DNA from: Synaphobranchus kaupii
Lineage: Eukaryota; Chordata; Actinopteri; Anguilliformes; Synaphobranchidae
Reading direction: 5' to 3'
Length of the DNA: 64,000 nucleotides
Assembly (NCBI GenBank): GCA_029718625.1
Contig: CM056377.1
Coordinates: forward strand, 111,772,407-111,836,406
Numbering within the stretch: position 1 is the stretch's first letter; each line of letters begins with the position of its first letter. Below are positions 1 through 17,475 of this stretch, piece by piece. The notes beneath the pieces were generated by a model. That model ran no database searches, was not told where the DNA came from, and was given only the letters and a program-made list of their open reading frames with translations. The translations under genes and the position numbers were made by a program.

Positions 1-3000
1 TCTGGTTGTTCGTAATGGGCAGTGGACTCGGAGTCAACTCGGAGAATAGTGAATCACACAGGCCAAAACAAATACAGACGTTCCGACCTGGAATGGAAAT
101 TTCAAAGGAGAACATGCTGGTTGTAGCATTGTTCTCAGACAACCCAGTATTTCGACTTAGCATGTTTCCTTAATCTCTGATGACATATTATGGTAATTTT
201 ATGATTTAGTACAGTAAATTTGTTACATATAGCTCCTTTAAAGTAAAATGTTTGTAAGAAATTTCAAAACACTGTCAAAGTCATGTAGAATAATTATTTA
301 ATGGCCATCTCCTAAAATAACAGGATTTATGCATGCTTTTCCCATTCATTAAATGGTTTTTCACATTGCTGCCAGTCTTTTCATCATTTTCTTACGAGAT
401 TTTTTTTACAGTGTACTTTACATGTGCTAAAGTAAAAACTGTATATTTCAATTTTAACACACACAGTCCTCTTTGCACCTCATTAGTTGGATCACCTCGT
501 CGATTTTTTGCGGGTGGTAACTGTTTTACATGTGATTGTACACGTAAACCTTTAGAAAATTGACCCCATAGAGATCAACAGGAGGCAAGTGCACATGCAG
601 ATTGGTAAATAGTGGAACCTAAACCAATTGATTGGAGCAGTGCTCCAATGGTGTTTGTATTATGTAATAATGATGATACCAAGGCTATGTTTTGCACTCT
701 GTATCCCTGACAAGGAGATAAGGAGTACATGAACAAGCAAGTGGGCAGTGGTGAGGTACTTTAATTGTTCGGGGGATGGTTTGTAGTGTCTGTGTTACTG
801 ATGGAACTGTAGTGCTGAGCTCAGCACCAGCCAGGGTTCAGGGTAAGGATACACAGCGTTGGTCCTGGAGGGCTAAGGTGTCTGTGTTTCTGTGACACCT
901 GAGCTCTTTATTTGCCAATCAATTTAATTATCTGTGTGATCTTTACGATTGGACAAAAGTCCTCCTCCTTGCAGTTCAAATATTGCAGACATAAATGCCT
1001 ATAAACCTGCATGCTGTAGCTCTCCGGGGTCAGAGTTGCTCACTCCTGGTTTTGGCTTTTATTTTCTGGCTTAGTGTTACAAAACAAGAGGAAATTTCGT
1101 TCTCTTTTCTCAGGAGTACATCCCCTTCATGAAACCCTTGACCCTGCTGATGGATGGAATCAATTAGGATACCTTGTGCCAATCAATCTTATTGGTTCTC
1201 CCTGTAAGGCCCATAAAGGACAATGAGCCTCTGTGGTCTACTTCCCGATTTCATTTTTCTACAAGCATTTCCTCCCTTCCCTCTATGAGAATTGCAGAAG
1301 TGTTTGAGGTGTTGCCAGTTCTCATGGCACCCAGTACAGCATAGCCATGGCATACTCCGCATGTAAGGAATGCTGTTGAATCCACATTATGGTAACATGG
1401 CTATGTCTTTGAGTATGTAAACCCACACATTGTGGCCCATTTAGCTGTATACCTCACGGAAGACTTCCTCTTCCTTCCACAGAGTGTCATGTCTTCCTTT
1501 TTTATCAGTGTTTCAAGGCCTTAAACAACTGTTCCCAATTCAAGGCCTTCCTCAAAACAACTTGGATATATTCTTCCTGCTCAGAAGGCTACTTTGCCCG
1601 TCGAAGGGAAGCAAGACATTACTGGCATACCCCTGAAATTGTGAATGTGAAGAGTAACTATGAAATTATGAGCTGGCTGCGTTTTGTGACATTTCTTGGC
1701 ATGTGTCAGTGCCCTCAAACAGATATGGTAAAACACAATGCTGACCGCACAAACAAGGTTTTTAAACACCATAGTGTATCTTCTTATTTACTTTTTATGC
1801 TTGAACAAAATGGCTAATCCAATGCCATTTTCTGAAAAAAAAAAAAAAACATTTGTAAAAATGTGGGAATATCATCAGCACCCACTCATTGTAAACGTGT
1901 GTATAATCCCTCTGGTTTTTCAGTGAATTACACGGACATGTGAGGATCTCACTTGATGAAGAATGTAATTTGATGTTTTTTTTTAATCAAAATGATCTTT
2001 CATTAATATATGGTACAAATTATGTATAATCTCATTGTGTTACGACAAGTACAGTTATGATTGGTGCTAATAATACAACTAGAGAATAAATGCAATACAA
2101 TCTCATCATCGGAGAATCGCATCATTAAACAAAATTAAATCTTGAGGCTGAAATGCAGTGTGTATTGAGTAGATTTTCATTTTCAAATTCATAAATGTTT
2201 CGCAATGATTAATTAAATCGCACATCATGTATCAATTTGTGATAGTGACCGTTGCTTAAGACTTCAATAATATACTACCCAATCGAATCTATGTTATTTT
2301 AGGCCAGTGTTCATAACTTGTGTGGGCATGGCCATCCCAGATTACAAAATGCCCCCATTTACACAAGTGGAAAAAAAAGGTTTTATGAAGTATACTTGAA
2401 TATATTATAGTGAACTTTTACATATTTGAAGTATAAAGTTTCAAGTATGTTTAGTATACATTTGTCCATATGGGCAGAGCCAAACTTCTGAACAGGTTAT
2501 TTTTTTATATGATTAATTTATTTTCAAGATATGCACCCTGTTGTGTAAAATATGGCATATCCTCTCAAATGTTATACCTGATAATCACATTTTAAGAATA
2601 AGTTTTATTGTTTGTTACATTTTGGCTCCTTTGTTGCTATTTTCCATTACTCATCCTCCCAAAAAATAGAAACTCATGGATGCATGGACACTAAAAAGAC
2701 TGAAATTAAGTCAAGCGTGTAATTATGTAAGCATATTTGTAATGAGAGACATATATTTAGTTTAGAAAGGTTCATGTCTATCCTATTTTAATCATCCTCA
2801 CATCCAGTATAGTATTTGTTATGTGCAAAATTAGATCAAGTTCTATGCAATGCTGACCCACAATTATGACATATTAAAAAATAAAAGTATATAAATAACA
2901 GTGTTCTAATGTACACGCAGCCTGGATAACCACTATGCCAAAAAGCGCGGTGTAAACAGTCATCCCTTCAAATCTGATCACATGTAAGGGGGAAAAAACT

Positions 3001-3600
3001 GCACAGAACTGACAATTCTGAATATGAAACGCTGTCACTATTTCAGAAGGCCTGCTACATTGATTTTACTATAGTTTGATATTACCTGCAGTAAATAATG
3101 TCTTTTGTAGCCTTCGGGAACAGCTGGTGCTTGTGCATTAATTCTGCCCCTGTTTGAACACACAGCAGCATATGCACTTCTCTCTTGTCTATTATCCCTC
3201 TCTTGTGTTATTCCCAAATATTGACATCGTCTGCTTTTATCAGTGCTAACTGCTCTGAAACCTCCTAGTCTCATGCTCGGCTCTATTTCCTGCTATTGAT
3301 TACCTCCCTCACGCCAGCAGGTAGCCATCCGCATAGGTTGTCCCGAGGAATAGCTTCCAATGACTTTATACGCACAATTTACACAGAATTGTTTAAAGAG
3401 AATATTACCCTCAATACAAATCAGAGAACCTCATTTAGTCAATATTGTACAATGTAGCGGTTTGTACATTGTCACGTGTCGGTTGTTAAAGTCAACAGCC
3501 ACATTTCTCATATAAAAGCATAAAAGCATCTTCTTTTCTTTTCTACCCTTCCCTCACCCACACAATACATTTTGTGTCTGGTTATATTAGCCATTGCAAT
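1..3600. other. Non-coding DNA, nothing specific seen
   Basis: AT-rich, only short chance frames, no exon with supported splice sites. A diffuse set of AAGTATACTTGAA-like words near 2385-2460 forms a weak inverted repeat. Confidence 0.5.
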
Positions 3601-3619
3601 ATCTTCTTGGGAATGGGCA

Positions 3620-3666
3620 TATGTGCATGTGTGCGTGTGTGCACGCACGCGCACGTGTGTATGCAC
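3620..3666. repeat. Alternating purine-pyrimidine tract (GT/GC)
   Basis: GTGTGCGTGTGTGCACGC and following ACGCGCACGTGTGTATGC form an imperfect inverted repeat of alternating purine-pyrimidine steps, prone to Z-DNA or hairpin formation. Confidence 0.8.
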
Positions 3667-5046
3667 ATAAATGTTGTTGCTTTGTGTTTTATTGGAAAAC
3701 GAGTTCAAAATTTTTCAGTTTGCGAAAATAATGTTCTGTTCGATGGAATGTTTTCGATTAAGACCAATCAGGCGGTAGACAACAAAGGTCCTTTATTTAA
3801 GTATATGACGTGAAAATAAAAAACAGAAAAGCTTTCAGTTGGCAAAGGCCTAAGTTATAATACGCTGAATGTGGCTTGTCAGATTCCATCCCTTTCTTCT
3901 TGCTTAAAATGGATTGCATTAAGATGTTCCCGCAAAAGTTTTCATTTTGTGCAAAAGGTCAAAAGTCTAACATAATTATGCTGCACAAGAGAGGACCGTG
4001 TAAAACATGCTTTGGAATTCTATAAAAATATGACTCACAAACAACAGCAGCGCTACAACCCCGTTCTTTGATCGGCAGAATTTTTTTACGTTCATTATCA
4101 ATTTCTTAAATTACCACTTTGTTGAATATTTAGTAAGGACGAATTGCATTTCATTCTATTCTCCATTGGAATCAGATGGCAGAGATGCAGCAACACACGT
4201 CATATGCATCTGTACCATTAATTCTGGGGTCTTTTGTTAAAAGATGACCTCTCATTTATACACCATTTGGAATGCACATCATTTGTATGCAAACTTAGAA
4301 ATACATATATGTTCAGAATGATGATAAAATATACATCCTTGGTTGAATTTTGAATGAGTTTGTGATTTATTTTTTTTGGTCCAAAAAGACACAAACAAAA
4401 GGTAAGGAGCAGCGATTACATGTTAGCTGCTACCTGGCCTTGAGTATGTAGAACAGTGTGTCTATTTGTACTAAGTCCAGTGATGGCTAACCGTTTTTGT
4501 TTCCCCGGAACTGATATGTGGGTTGTCACAAAAGGTGCACTCACAGGCAAACTGTACCCGGATCCTTCCTGGCAGGAGACGAGCTGCTTGGTTGAAGAAT
4601 GAAATTATTTTTAAATACAGCTTATGCATTTTACATGACCTGTGCTTCCTACTCCCCTCTTTTTTCTTTTTAAAGAGCGCTGAGGGGGAGCCGCCGAGGA
4701 TGTGAACCCCAGGAATCGCAGACTTGCTGAAAGTTAACCAGTCTGGCCTGCTCACTCGCCCCCGCCCCCCTGCTCCGCTGCCAACCTGAAGCCCCTCCAA
4801 ATACTTTTGCCAGTGATTTTGCAGAAAAAAAGAATCCACCGGAGACTACAGGAAAGCCCCGCGACTGGAGAGGGGGAAGAGGACGGGAATAGGAGCGCAG
4901 TCCAAATGCACAAAGGCAGGTGTGGTAGGGGATCCGCTTGTCTGTTTGTACTAAATCCACTGCTGCAGTTTACCGGCCGTGTATAGATACTAAGGCCATT
5001 TTCTATATGTCTGGGTCTTCTTTTCTTTTCTTTTTTGGTCTGTGTG

Positions 5047-5212
<166 letters not shown>

Positions 5213-5341
5213 TCTGGGGTTTAATGCCAGCGGGATAAAAAGAGAGCTTTGCAGGCTAAGGTTTGATGTGCTGTTTGTCTTGGTTTGCCTCTCAGCGAGT
5301 GTTGTGGGGTGGTTCTTTTGGATTTATCTGTGTTTCCTCTG

Positions 5342-5368
5342 CTCTCTCTCTCTCTCTCTCTCTCTCTG
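5342..5368. repeat. (CT)n microsatellite
   Basis: Uninterrupted CT run of about 27 bases. Confidence 0.95.
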
Positions 5369-5664
5369 TAGTAGGGAGTAGAGAGGATACAGCATACTGA
5401 TCCTAGGACATTTAATCTTTGGGGAATTTTACGGTAGTTAGTGGTTGTCAGCAAATGCAAAACACAGCAGCCATTTTTTATTGGTAACTGGGATGTTTTT
5501 AGACAAATATTTTGCAAGGTACATAGGCCGATACCTTTATTTTTTATTTTTTCCTCCATATAATGTTGTACTGCTCCATGTCTAGTTGTTTGGAAACAAA
5601 AAATGAATAAAAGGCTATGACAAGAGTATGTCTGCGTGCTTGCACAGTGTATCTATGATAGGAC

Positions 5665-9121
<3,457 letters not shown>

Positions 9122-9146
9122 TCTCTCTCTCTCTCTCTCTCCTCTC
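9122..9146. repeat. (CT)n microsatellite
   Basis: Short CT tract of about 25 bases. Confidence 0.9.
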
Positions 9147-10080
9147 GATGCGTCCTAACTCCAAATCATAATGAAATCGTCAATATCCACATAAAAGCAT
9201 ATGATGCTGGTGATATTTTCAGATTAAGCGGGACTTTTTCACATCTCAATTGTATATTCATTGTCAATAAATGTATTTAGAAGCTTCATTGGCGCTAATA
9301 ACCATTCATGTAGAACACCAGTCCATACCATAAACATATATACGACTTCAGCTATGTTTATCCTAAATTAATATCCATTGTTAAGTTTTGGTATTTACAT
9401 CACGCGAACACAAAAACAAACAAACGATTAAGTATTTTATGATGTATAGCCTAGGCTACTGCTTTCATTGAACAATTAAAACATTTTGGTAATAGACCTC
9501 TTTGATATACACCTGTTGTATGCGATATACATTGTTTTCAAAAATGTAATTACATCAAGGAATGCCCAAATAAACATGTCATCAACTTATATTCATAGTT
9601 CTAACTTCGTTTGACTTTTGCATTTGGTATTTGAATATTCACATATTAATATCTATGGTAGATTACTTATTGGCGATGTGCGGATTATGCAAAAATGAAA
9701 CGCCACACTTCGAGCAGTTCTTATTGATTAATGCGCGTGAACTGAATGATTGCTCGAAGTTGGTCGCCTTTGATTTCGCCCAGCTGAATTGATTTGATGT
9801 ATCTGTCAGGTTGCCATGGAATTGACTTCTTCCCTTTGTGGTGATGCCCAATTGTAACAGGGTTATTTACCAAGTGGGGATGGACCATTGAGTGCTAGAA
9901 GAGGGATACCGTGTAACCCCAAGTGGGAGAGACCTTAATAAAAAGCTTATTGGAGTTGGAAAAGACTCGTAAATGAATTAACCTCTATTCATCACATTTT
10001 ATTTGTCAGACTTTTCAAGTTAAGAAAGTTATTTCAGCTGGGAAACCATTCAAAAACTACTTAACATAGACTATAAGAAC

Positions 10081-10097
10081 AATAATAATAATAATCA

Positions 10098-10163
<66 letters not shown>

Positions 10164-10164
10164 G
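10081..10164. repeat. (AAT)5 - (ATT)n inverted trinucleotide array
   Basis: Five AAT units, a CAT spacer, then more than twenty ATT units. The two parts are complementary and can fold back. It runs straight into a GGT/GAT-rich palindrome at 10170. Confidence 0.95.
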
Positions 10165-10169
10165 GTGGT

Positions 10170-10185
10170 GGTGATGATCATCACC
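10170..10185. repeat. 16-bp perfect palindrome
   Basis: GGTGATGATCATCACC, adjoining the ATT array, with further partial symmetry (TGGTGG left, CCACCA right). Confidence 0.9.
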
Positions 10186-11760
10186 ATTGCCACCATCAAG
10201 TAGACTTTGCAGCCAAGCTTGATTTTGTAATACAACAATAGCCTACTATAGTAATGCTATCGAGTTATTGACAAACAAAAAATATCGTCATAATGAAATA
10301 AAGGAACTGGCTAATAGATGCATTTCAATGTAAATGTACGGCGTTGCAAAACTGGCCTAGCAGCTGAATTACTAAATATTCACGCTTTACTTTTGAAAAA
10401 CGTCAAAGCGAAAGAACAAAGAATGCAGGTGTAAGCAATCCATTGTGAGACCTGGATGTGTTATAAGAGAGAAGACCAACATCGAAATCATCAAAGTTGC
10501 CATCTAATATCCGACTGAAAAACAATCGGAAAACATATCGTATAAATAAATGGAACAGAAACTCCTGTGCGTTTGTCAATTAAACAAGAATCAACAATGA
10601 AAAGGTCCACACAGCAAGGAGCAAGGGCCAAGTGGGAGGGGGCAGAAGGGATGAAAAGGCTGAAAAGAAGGAGGTGTAGTGACCAAGTGTGTATCTGAGT
10701 GTACAGTTTAGTGTAGATTTCCTGATGTGATCGACTAGCCAACTGGAGTCACTTTTCAAAAACCCACTCCCAAACACACGCCTCGCTAAATACTTTATAG
10801 TCACTTTCATTGATTTTCTTTATCAAATAAACAGAATGCCACCGCCAGCAATGCCGCTCCCCTTACCAGTGCTCCCACGACGCCAGCAGCTTTGATTTCA
10901 TGTAAATTTATTTGACTGCCACTCTGCGATTTTAACAGCCCACTCCCTAACAAATCACATAGCGGATTAAGGCCAATCTAACGCAGTAAATGTTCATCTC
11001 TAACTTGGCAACTACGGTCCAACCATCAAGAGTTTATTTAGTATCCGCTGTCATACTGGAAGAAGGGTCAGGATTAAGACGACTATTGTATAATAGGCTT
11101 TAATTTTATTTCATATAGATTAATATGAACAAAAAGCATGTTTTAATATTATCTTAAAAGTAAGCATTGTGGTCTTTTGAGTAGGCTACGCGCTCTTATA
11201 ATTGTTGTCATCAGAGCATCCACTATCATTTTACATCTGGAAATACTTTTTCATATTTGTAACTTGATCGCTTACTGAAATTGCATGCGATATTTCCAGC
11301 GCAGTCTATTTTCTTATGAGTTTTTATTAAGAAACAGGGACGCTTAGTTGATGCTGGTTTCATGTTGTGTATAGATTTTCGTTTATGTAATCGATTGGAA
11401 TCCTCCAATACATTGATTAAGGTTTAGTGTTTTACAAACAAGCATTTGTGCATCTCGATTTAACGTGGAGATTAATTTCACACTGTAATGTTGTCGAAAT
11501 TTCCAAATAAAAACAAATTTAGCATTTTTTTCTAAAATATGTTTCTTTGTAAATAGCGAAACAAGGTAAAAAAAAAAAAAATCGTAGTAACCCATTGTCT
11601 TTTCGAGATCACACACTGTTGGAAAAATACCAAGCATTTCCTGTGAATTATATGCGATCACCGAGTGATTGCGGAATATTAAATTTAAGTTAGATAAGAC
11701 CGCATTGAGGGAGGCAGGCAGCACCCAATCCCCAACTTATTTCCCATTTTTCTGTAACAG

Positions 11761-11886
11761 CATCACTGCGCTCCTCTCTTTGCAATGACAATGTGCCAAA
11801 TCAAGGCGTTTTGAAAACATTTTCCATATGCTTTAAGCGGAGCTTCAGACAGAACGAAGAAAACTGGATGCTCTTTTATGCCAAAG
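11761..11886 (+). CDS. Candidate exon 1 of an unknown plus-strand transcript (126 nt)
   Basis: A strong acceptor (cccatttttctgtaacag) is followed 126 bases later by a good donor (CCAAAG/GTAAGA). Only one of three frames is open: 41 codons, with two bases before and one base after, including FKRSFRQNEENWMLFYAK near the end. The phase (1 in, 1 out) matches the candidate exon at 14769. No ATG precedes the frame within the exon, so it would be internal. I recognise no domain. It could instead be a non-coding RNA exon or a conserved element with chance splice-like edges. Confidence 0.3.
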
Positions 11887-13714
11887 GTAAGATACCTTTT
11901 ATTTCACTTTTGCTGATATATTTTGCACTGGAAACTTAGAATCAGGGATTTTAAATAGGTTACACATTTATAGATTTTTGTGCATTTTGTTAATGTCACG
12001 TCTGGGATAATGGAGGGTTTCCAGTTTCGTGTCTAAAAGCTAGGTTTATTTATATTGGATTTTTAACGTTATTTCAGTAAGGTGGTTTAATGCTGGGATT
12101 CTGAATTTGTGATTTTTTGCTTGGATTTTCTTTAGCCTTTTTTTTAGAAAGACAGTAGGCTATGGTTAGGATTTATCGGCACAAAGATAACTTTCCACAG
12201 GAAAAGAGATGAGTGCTTGAGAACAGTGTTTATTTTATCATTCATTTTAATTATTAAAAACCTTTGAAGTTCTGAAAATGAAAGGTTTTTATATACACTC
12301 AGATGGAAAATTTTGGAATTTAATTTAATTACGGGTATGAATTTGTATTTTTAAAAATAAATATTATACATTCAAGAATACGTATTCATGTTTGTAGGCT
12401 ATGTGGCTGCTATGACATTTCTCGTTTCTAGCTGTTTGTTTATTGCTCCATAAGGTCACAGATTTGTTGCGTTCCTACTTTACAAACTTAGAGTATTTCT
12501 TGATGCCGGTTTTGGATGGAGTGTGGTACTCTTTACACTTGAAGTCGATTTCTAGAGCCGGGGTGGGTATAGGACTCCGGCAAACTGTGACCTTTTAGAC
12601 CCCAGAGGGCGCCAGGCGTTTTCGCCATGTAGTCTGCCCTTTTCTTTAAATAACAGAAGACCATCTGATACATCATGCGATGTATTGAGAACTTTTGAAT
12701 ACGGAAAAAATAAAACATTACCGAAAAAAAAATATATATATAGCCTATACATTTACAGTCTTCTCGACTAAGTAGGCTATTAGTATTAGGTGACTTTGTA
12801 GCTATAGCATACGATTTAAATTTTAAATGAACTTGTCGTGAAAAATATCAGTTAATATACAACGCGCAGACACAAGGAAACCGGATTTAGATTGTTATTA
12901 ATGTCATTCGCATGTTATATTAGCTACGCTCTCTTTCTTTCAAAAGTCCCATGTAATGTATACACGGACATTTTACATTCATATTTCAGACTGAATTCAG
13001 TGGTACACTCACGCAAACAAACAAACGTGTGTACAGATAATTAGCGCACAACTAATTAATTGAGGATGCGGAGATGCGGACGTGGAGCGAAATGTTACTG
13101 TAGTTAACACGGTCTTTGTCGAGCAGGCACGGGAGACAGTAGGAATGAAAAAAAGTAGAAGGGAGGGACAGGGGGATTTTAAACTGACTGAAGCTCAGAT
13201 AACAGGCATCACTCATATAAATCCATCTTACTTTCTCATTTTCATGCTTAAAAAACATTTCAAAGAAAACAAGCGAGAAACAAAGATGAATCACAGTATA
13301 TTAGCAATAGCCAGGTGCCGTTCAATTTTTCAAATATCCTTGGAAAAGTTGCGAGATGTTAAAATCAATTGTTAAACAGTCCTCCTCGCGACTCTTATGA
13401 AAACGTAACATTTGCATAGAACACCGTCCGGATCTTTAGAGTTTCCATTATAAAGCATAAAAGGTATAAAGTAGGCTACATTTTCCGTTTATTTCCTCCC
13501 GTCCTCTCTTGACAGTACCGCTCGTATACATACTCCCAGCCCACTGCTTCGTCACTTGGTGCTCGCCGTTTCGTTTCCCCGGAGGGCTAGCAACCACAGA
13601 TCAGGGTGGAAATACATCGCTTCTGTTGACCACCTTTCGCCGAGCCGAAGACCAAATGAGACCTAGACATAACAATCCAAGGACAGGCTAAGGGGATCCA
13701 GTGTTGTTGCGGTA

Positions 13715-14214
13715 NNNNNNNNNNNNNNNNNNNNNNNNNNNNNNNNNNNNNNNNNNNNNNNNNNNNNNNNNNNNNNNNNNNNNNNNNNNNNNNNNNNNNN
13801 NNNNNNNNNNNNNNNNNNNNNNNNNNNNNNNNNNNNNNNNNNNNNNNNNNNNNNNNNNNNNNNNNNNNNNNNNNNNNNNNNNNNNNNNNNNNNNNNNNNN
13901 NNNNNNNNNNNNNNNNNNNNNNNNNNNNNNNNNNNNNNNNNNNNNNNNNNNNNNNNNNNNNNNNNNNNNNNNNNNNNNNNNNNNNNNNNNNNNNNNNNNN
14001 NNNNNNNNNNNNNNNNNNNNNNNNNNNNNNNNNNNNNNNNNNNNNNNNNNNNNNNNNNNNNNNNNNNNNNNNNNNNNNNNNNNNNNNNNNNNNNNNNNNN
14101 NNNNNNNNNNNNNNNNNNNNNNNNNNNNNNNNNNNNNNNNNNNNNNNNNNNNNNNNNNNNNNNNNNNNNNNNNNNNNNNNNNNNNNNNNNNNNNNNNNNN
14201 NNNNNNNNNNNNNN
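13715..14214. other. Assembly gap, exactly 500 N
   Basis: A run of exactly 500 N, the usual placeholder for a scaffold join of unknown size. True distance and order across it are not given by the sequence. Open frames reported across it are meaningless. Confidence 0.98.
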
Positions 14215-14768
14215 ATGTGTTAGCCTGTAGTGCTAAACCTAGCTGAGTGTGAGTTGTGAGGCCCCATGCTGGCCACAGCTGGAAGAAGTCAAAGCAAACT
14301 ATTAGCAATCATTAGAAGAAAACTGACTGCTGTTGGACTTTTTAATATGATAATAATCATGCTGATTCTGCAAAAAAAAGCCTTCCATTTCCCCCTTCAT
14401 CTTGAGGGACTGAACTGTGTGGATATTGCAGTTTGCATTCATCACTCAATGTGCAGAAAAATGCAAAGCAAGTTCATGTCAAAGACTGAAGCCAGTTCAC
14501 AGATATACAAAGTCTATATAAATCAGTAATGCAGTAATTCAGATCCTTGCATATACCTTTCCAAATGAGAATGGCAGTAGTTATTGCTATTAGCATCTAT
14601 TTTACGCATACTGATATATCTGCATATCATTTTTCATCTTGGCACTTTTCATATTTTCATGTTTGTTGTACACAAAACATTTTTCCTTGTTCCAAATGTT
14701 GTGTATTTTTATCTACGTCACACCGATCTAAAATAGATTAGTCGTTGTTCAACGGGATCTGTTCGCAG

Positions 14769-14882
14769 ATACAGAATTCAAAGGGAACGGCAATTACTCT
14801 AATGTCACCATATTTTGTGGCCTTGTGGACATCAAACTGTGCTTCATGGCAGAGGAAAATGGACAGTACTTTGCTTCAGAAG
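14769..14882 (+). CDS. Candidate exon 2 of the same plus-strand transcript (114 nt)
   Basis: Acceptor gatctgttcgcag is moderate, donor CAGAAG/GTAAGT is near-perfect. Joined to 11761-11886 the codon across the junction is GAT (Asp) and the frame stays open for 37 codons (TEFKGNGNYSNVTIFCGLVD, then IKLCFMAEENGQYFASE), ending with one spare base. A second frame is also open here, so coding evidence is weaker than for exon 1. The 500-N gap lies between the two and may hide sequence of this transcript. Confidence 0.28.
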
Positions 14883-17382
14883 GTAAGTGTACATTCAAAA
14901 GCAAGGCTTTACATCTCTCTCATTGTCCTCCATTCGGTAGCAGCAATCCTATGATAATGCAGCAGCAATCCATATACTGCGATGGCTACATTTAACTTAA
15001 TTGTGCTAAATAAAGTTAAGCATTTCAATCCACACTGCACATTTAAGACAAAATTTAAGAAAAAATATTGTGCCATTAAAGCACTGGCTAGAGGCAACAT
15101 GTTCTGTCTTGACCTGGCCCCTCTTAAGGCAAACATTATTATGTATGGAAATTGCATCTTGCACAATCACAGCAAATGCATTGGAATGGAATGGTGCTTT
15201 ATAATTGTACTTCTGAACAATGCGCAGTAATTTACACGTTGGTGTTACCTTCCAAATCAAAATGCAGTCTTAAATCTTAAATGTGAGCACACTCTCAAAT
15301 CAGTAAAGAGATGGGAAGTAAGCTGTAATGTAATCCTTCTTGTTAGTTAAAGATTCTTCCGTCCAAATGACTAATACATGACAACGTAGGCTGCCCATAC
15401 AGTTGAAATAAAAGGTCCTAGACCTGATATTTCACTTCACACTCATTGTCACCCATGTGCTACTGTAAAGTCACTCCATGCACTCGAGCCCAAGATGTGT
15501 CTGAGCATGCCTTTTTAAAAGCTTATGCAGGAGGGAACAATAATCCGCTGCAAAAACAAAGATGTATTGTAGCATGCGGGCATGTTTTTCTGTGAATTCA
15601 CCATGTCCATGAGGCATCCCTAATGGCATATACTGAAAATATATTGACATGCAATGCATCATCAAGATATTTTAAATACTTCACAATATATGGGAAATAT
15701 ACTAATTGTATCCACTTTCAGATATTGAAATATGTGATAAAATACAAACACACTCCTGTGTGGTATATTTTTTCATGATATTTTCAAAAAGGTCGACATA
15801 TTTACTCCATATTGCACTATTTTCTGTGAGGAGTATGTGGGGAAGCAGCGTTATATGGGTTCTGCAGAACATATGAGTGCAGTCTCTCTTTCCTATTTCA
15901 AGACGTTCAAAGACAGCCTCCAAAAGAATACGAACCCAGGGCATTTGAATGAGACACGCTCAATTCTATCCTGTTTACTGACTGAATATTCAGTTACTCC
16001 TAATTTTGACACTTTAAACACTCGTTGTGTGGCTGCAGAATTACAGATAGGATATTTAAACTAGATTATGCTCATCTGTTGGAAAATCCTATTTACTCTC
16101 ATGATGTGTCCCAAAGCTCTTAGGGCAGCAGCTATGAAGCAGAGAGAAAACCAATAGGGGGCCTTACTATGTGGGCTCATTCTACCACTACCATTGTCAT
16201 TCAGCTGGGGTAAATATTTAAAGATAACATCAAACGGGTATTCAGTGCACTATAGGATATATTCGGTATATATTGAAGAGTGCAGTTTACTGAGTGGAGT
16301 GTCATTCACATTAAAGTACAGTATGTCTGACACATGCACAAAATTGGCTGCAAATGACATAATGCTTCAATTCCTGAATGCGCACATTACTGCAGATTTT
16401 CAGGGAAAATGGTGGCAAGAAAAATATGCGTGTAAAATATTTGAAATTATGTTTTGGAAAGCATAGGTATCAAATTACCAATAGGTAGGGGGCAGGTGGG
16501 ATGGACATGTATACGAATATTGTGAATATTAATAAATCAATTCCTGGGAATCTTTCAACAACAAAAAAAAAGAAGTAATTTCCTGTTCTGCCAGAAAATA
16601 ATAACATACAGTACTTGTAGATGTTATTGTTTCTCTCCAGGTCATAAGGTGCATTGAATAAGACACGCATTATAAGGTGAACAGAAATTGTAAGCATACA
16701 ATTCAATTAAGTATATAAAAAAAACTACAAAAGTACATAAACAAATACACATGCTATTTTGTACTTTTAATAATATAACAATATATCTTTTAACACAATT
16801 TTGTATGCAGTAAACATGATAATTTGTAATGCTGTGGCTCTGATTTTCCCACTGAAGTCTGTAGCTCTGGTTTTTGGTTTCATCTCTGGTTTCCTTGATG
16901 CGGCTCGGACTGTAGTTCTTGTTAGTTTTTTTTCCGCTCTTGTTTTTTACTGAAGATGACATTTGTTCATATGCCCACATGCGGTCCACGCCCACGGATG
17001 AGTAGGAAAATAAGGACACGTATAAAACAGCGAGCACACTCCATACTAGACGTCGTATGCCTTCTGTCCTTCTGCGCTGTCAGTCTGGTTGGGGGCGATT
17101 TCTGTTTTTCTGCTTGAAGATTCAATTTAAATAGAACCAAGAAACATGCTTAAAACTTAAAACTGATCAATGCTGCTATGAATAGGTATTACTGTGACAT
17201 TTCCTAAACAAGTTGAATAGCTCCCTGAAACATTGTAGAATTATAGACCGCCTTCAAATTTCCAACCCAAATGAATAACAGTGACCCATCACTATAATTT
17301 TCACTGTCAAGAAATCCAATACACCTTATCTATAATCCATGCATACCAACAGGCAGTCTGTTCATGAGAACATGTCATTGAA

Positions 17383-17429
17383 TGTGTGTGTGTGTGCCTG
17401 TGTGGTGTGTGCGTGTGTGCGTGCGTGGT

Positions 17430-17475
<46 letters not shown>
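17383..17475. repeat. (GT)n microsatellite between 19-bp direct repeats
   Basis: Impure TG array with GAGAACATGTCATTGAATG on the left (17366-17384) and GAGAACATGTCATTTAATG on the right (17472-17490). Confidence 0.95.

Noticed and set aside
13688..14308. Long frames on both strands across 13.7-14.3 kb
   Set aside because: They consist almost entirely of N from the assembly gap.
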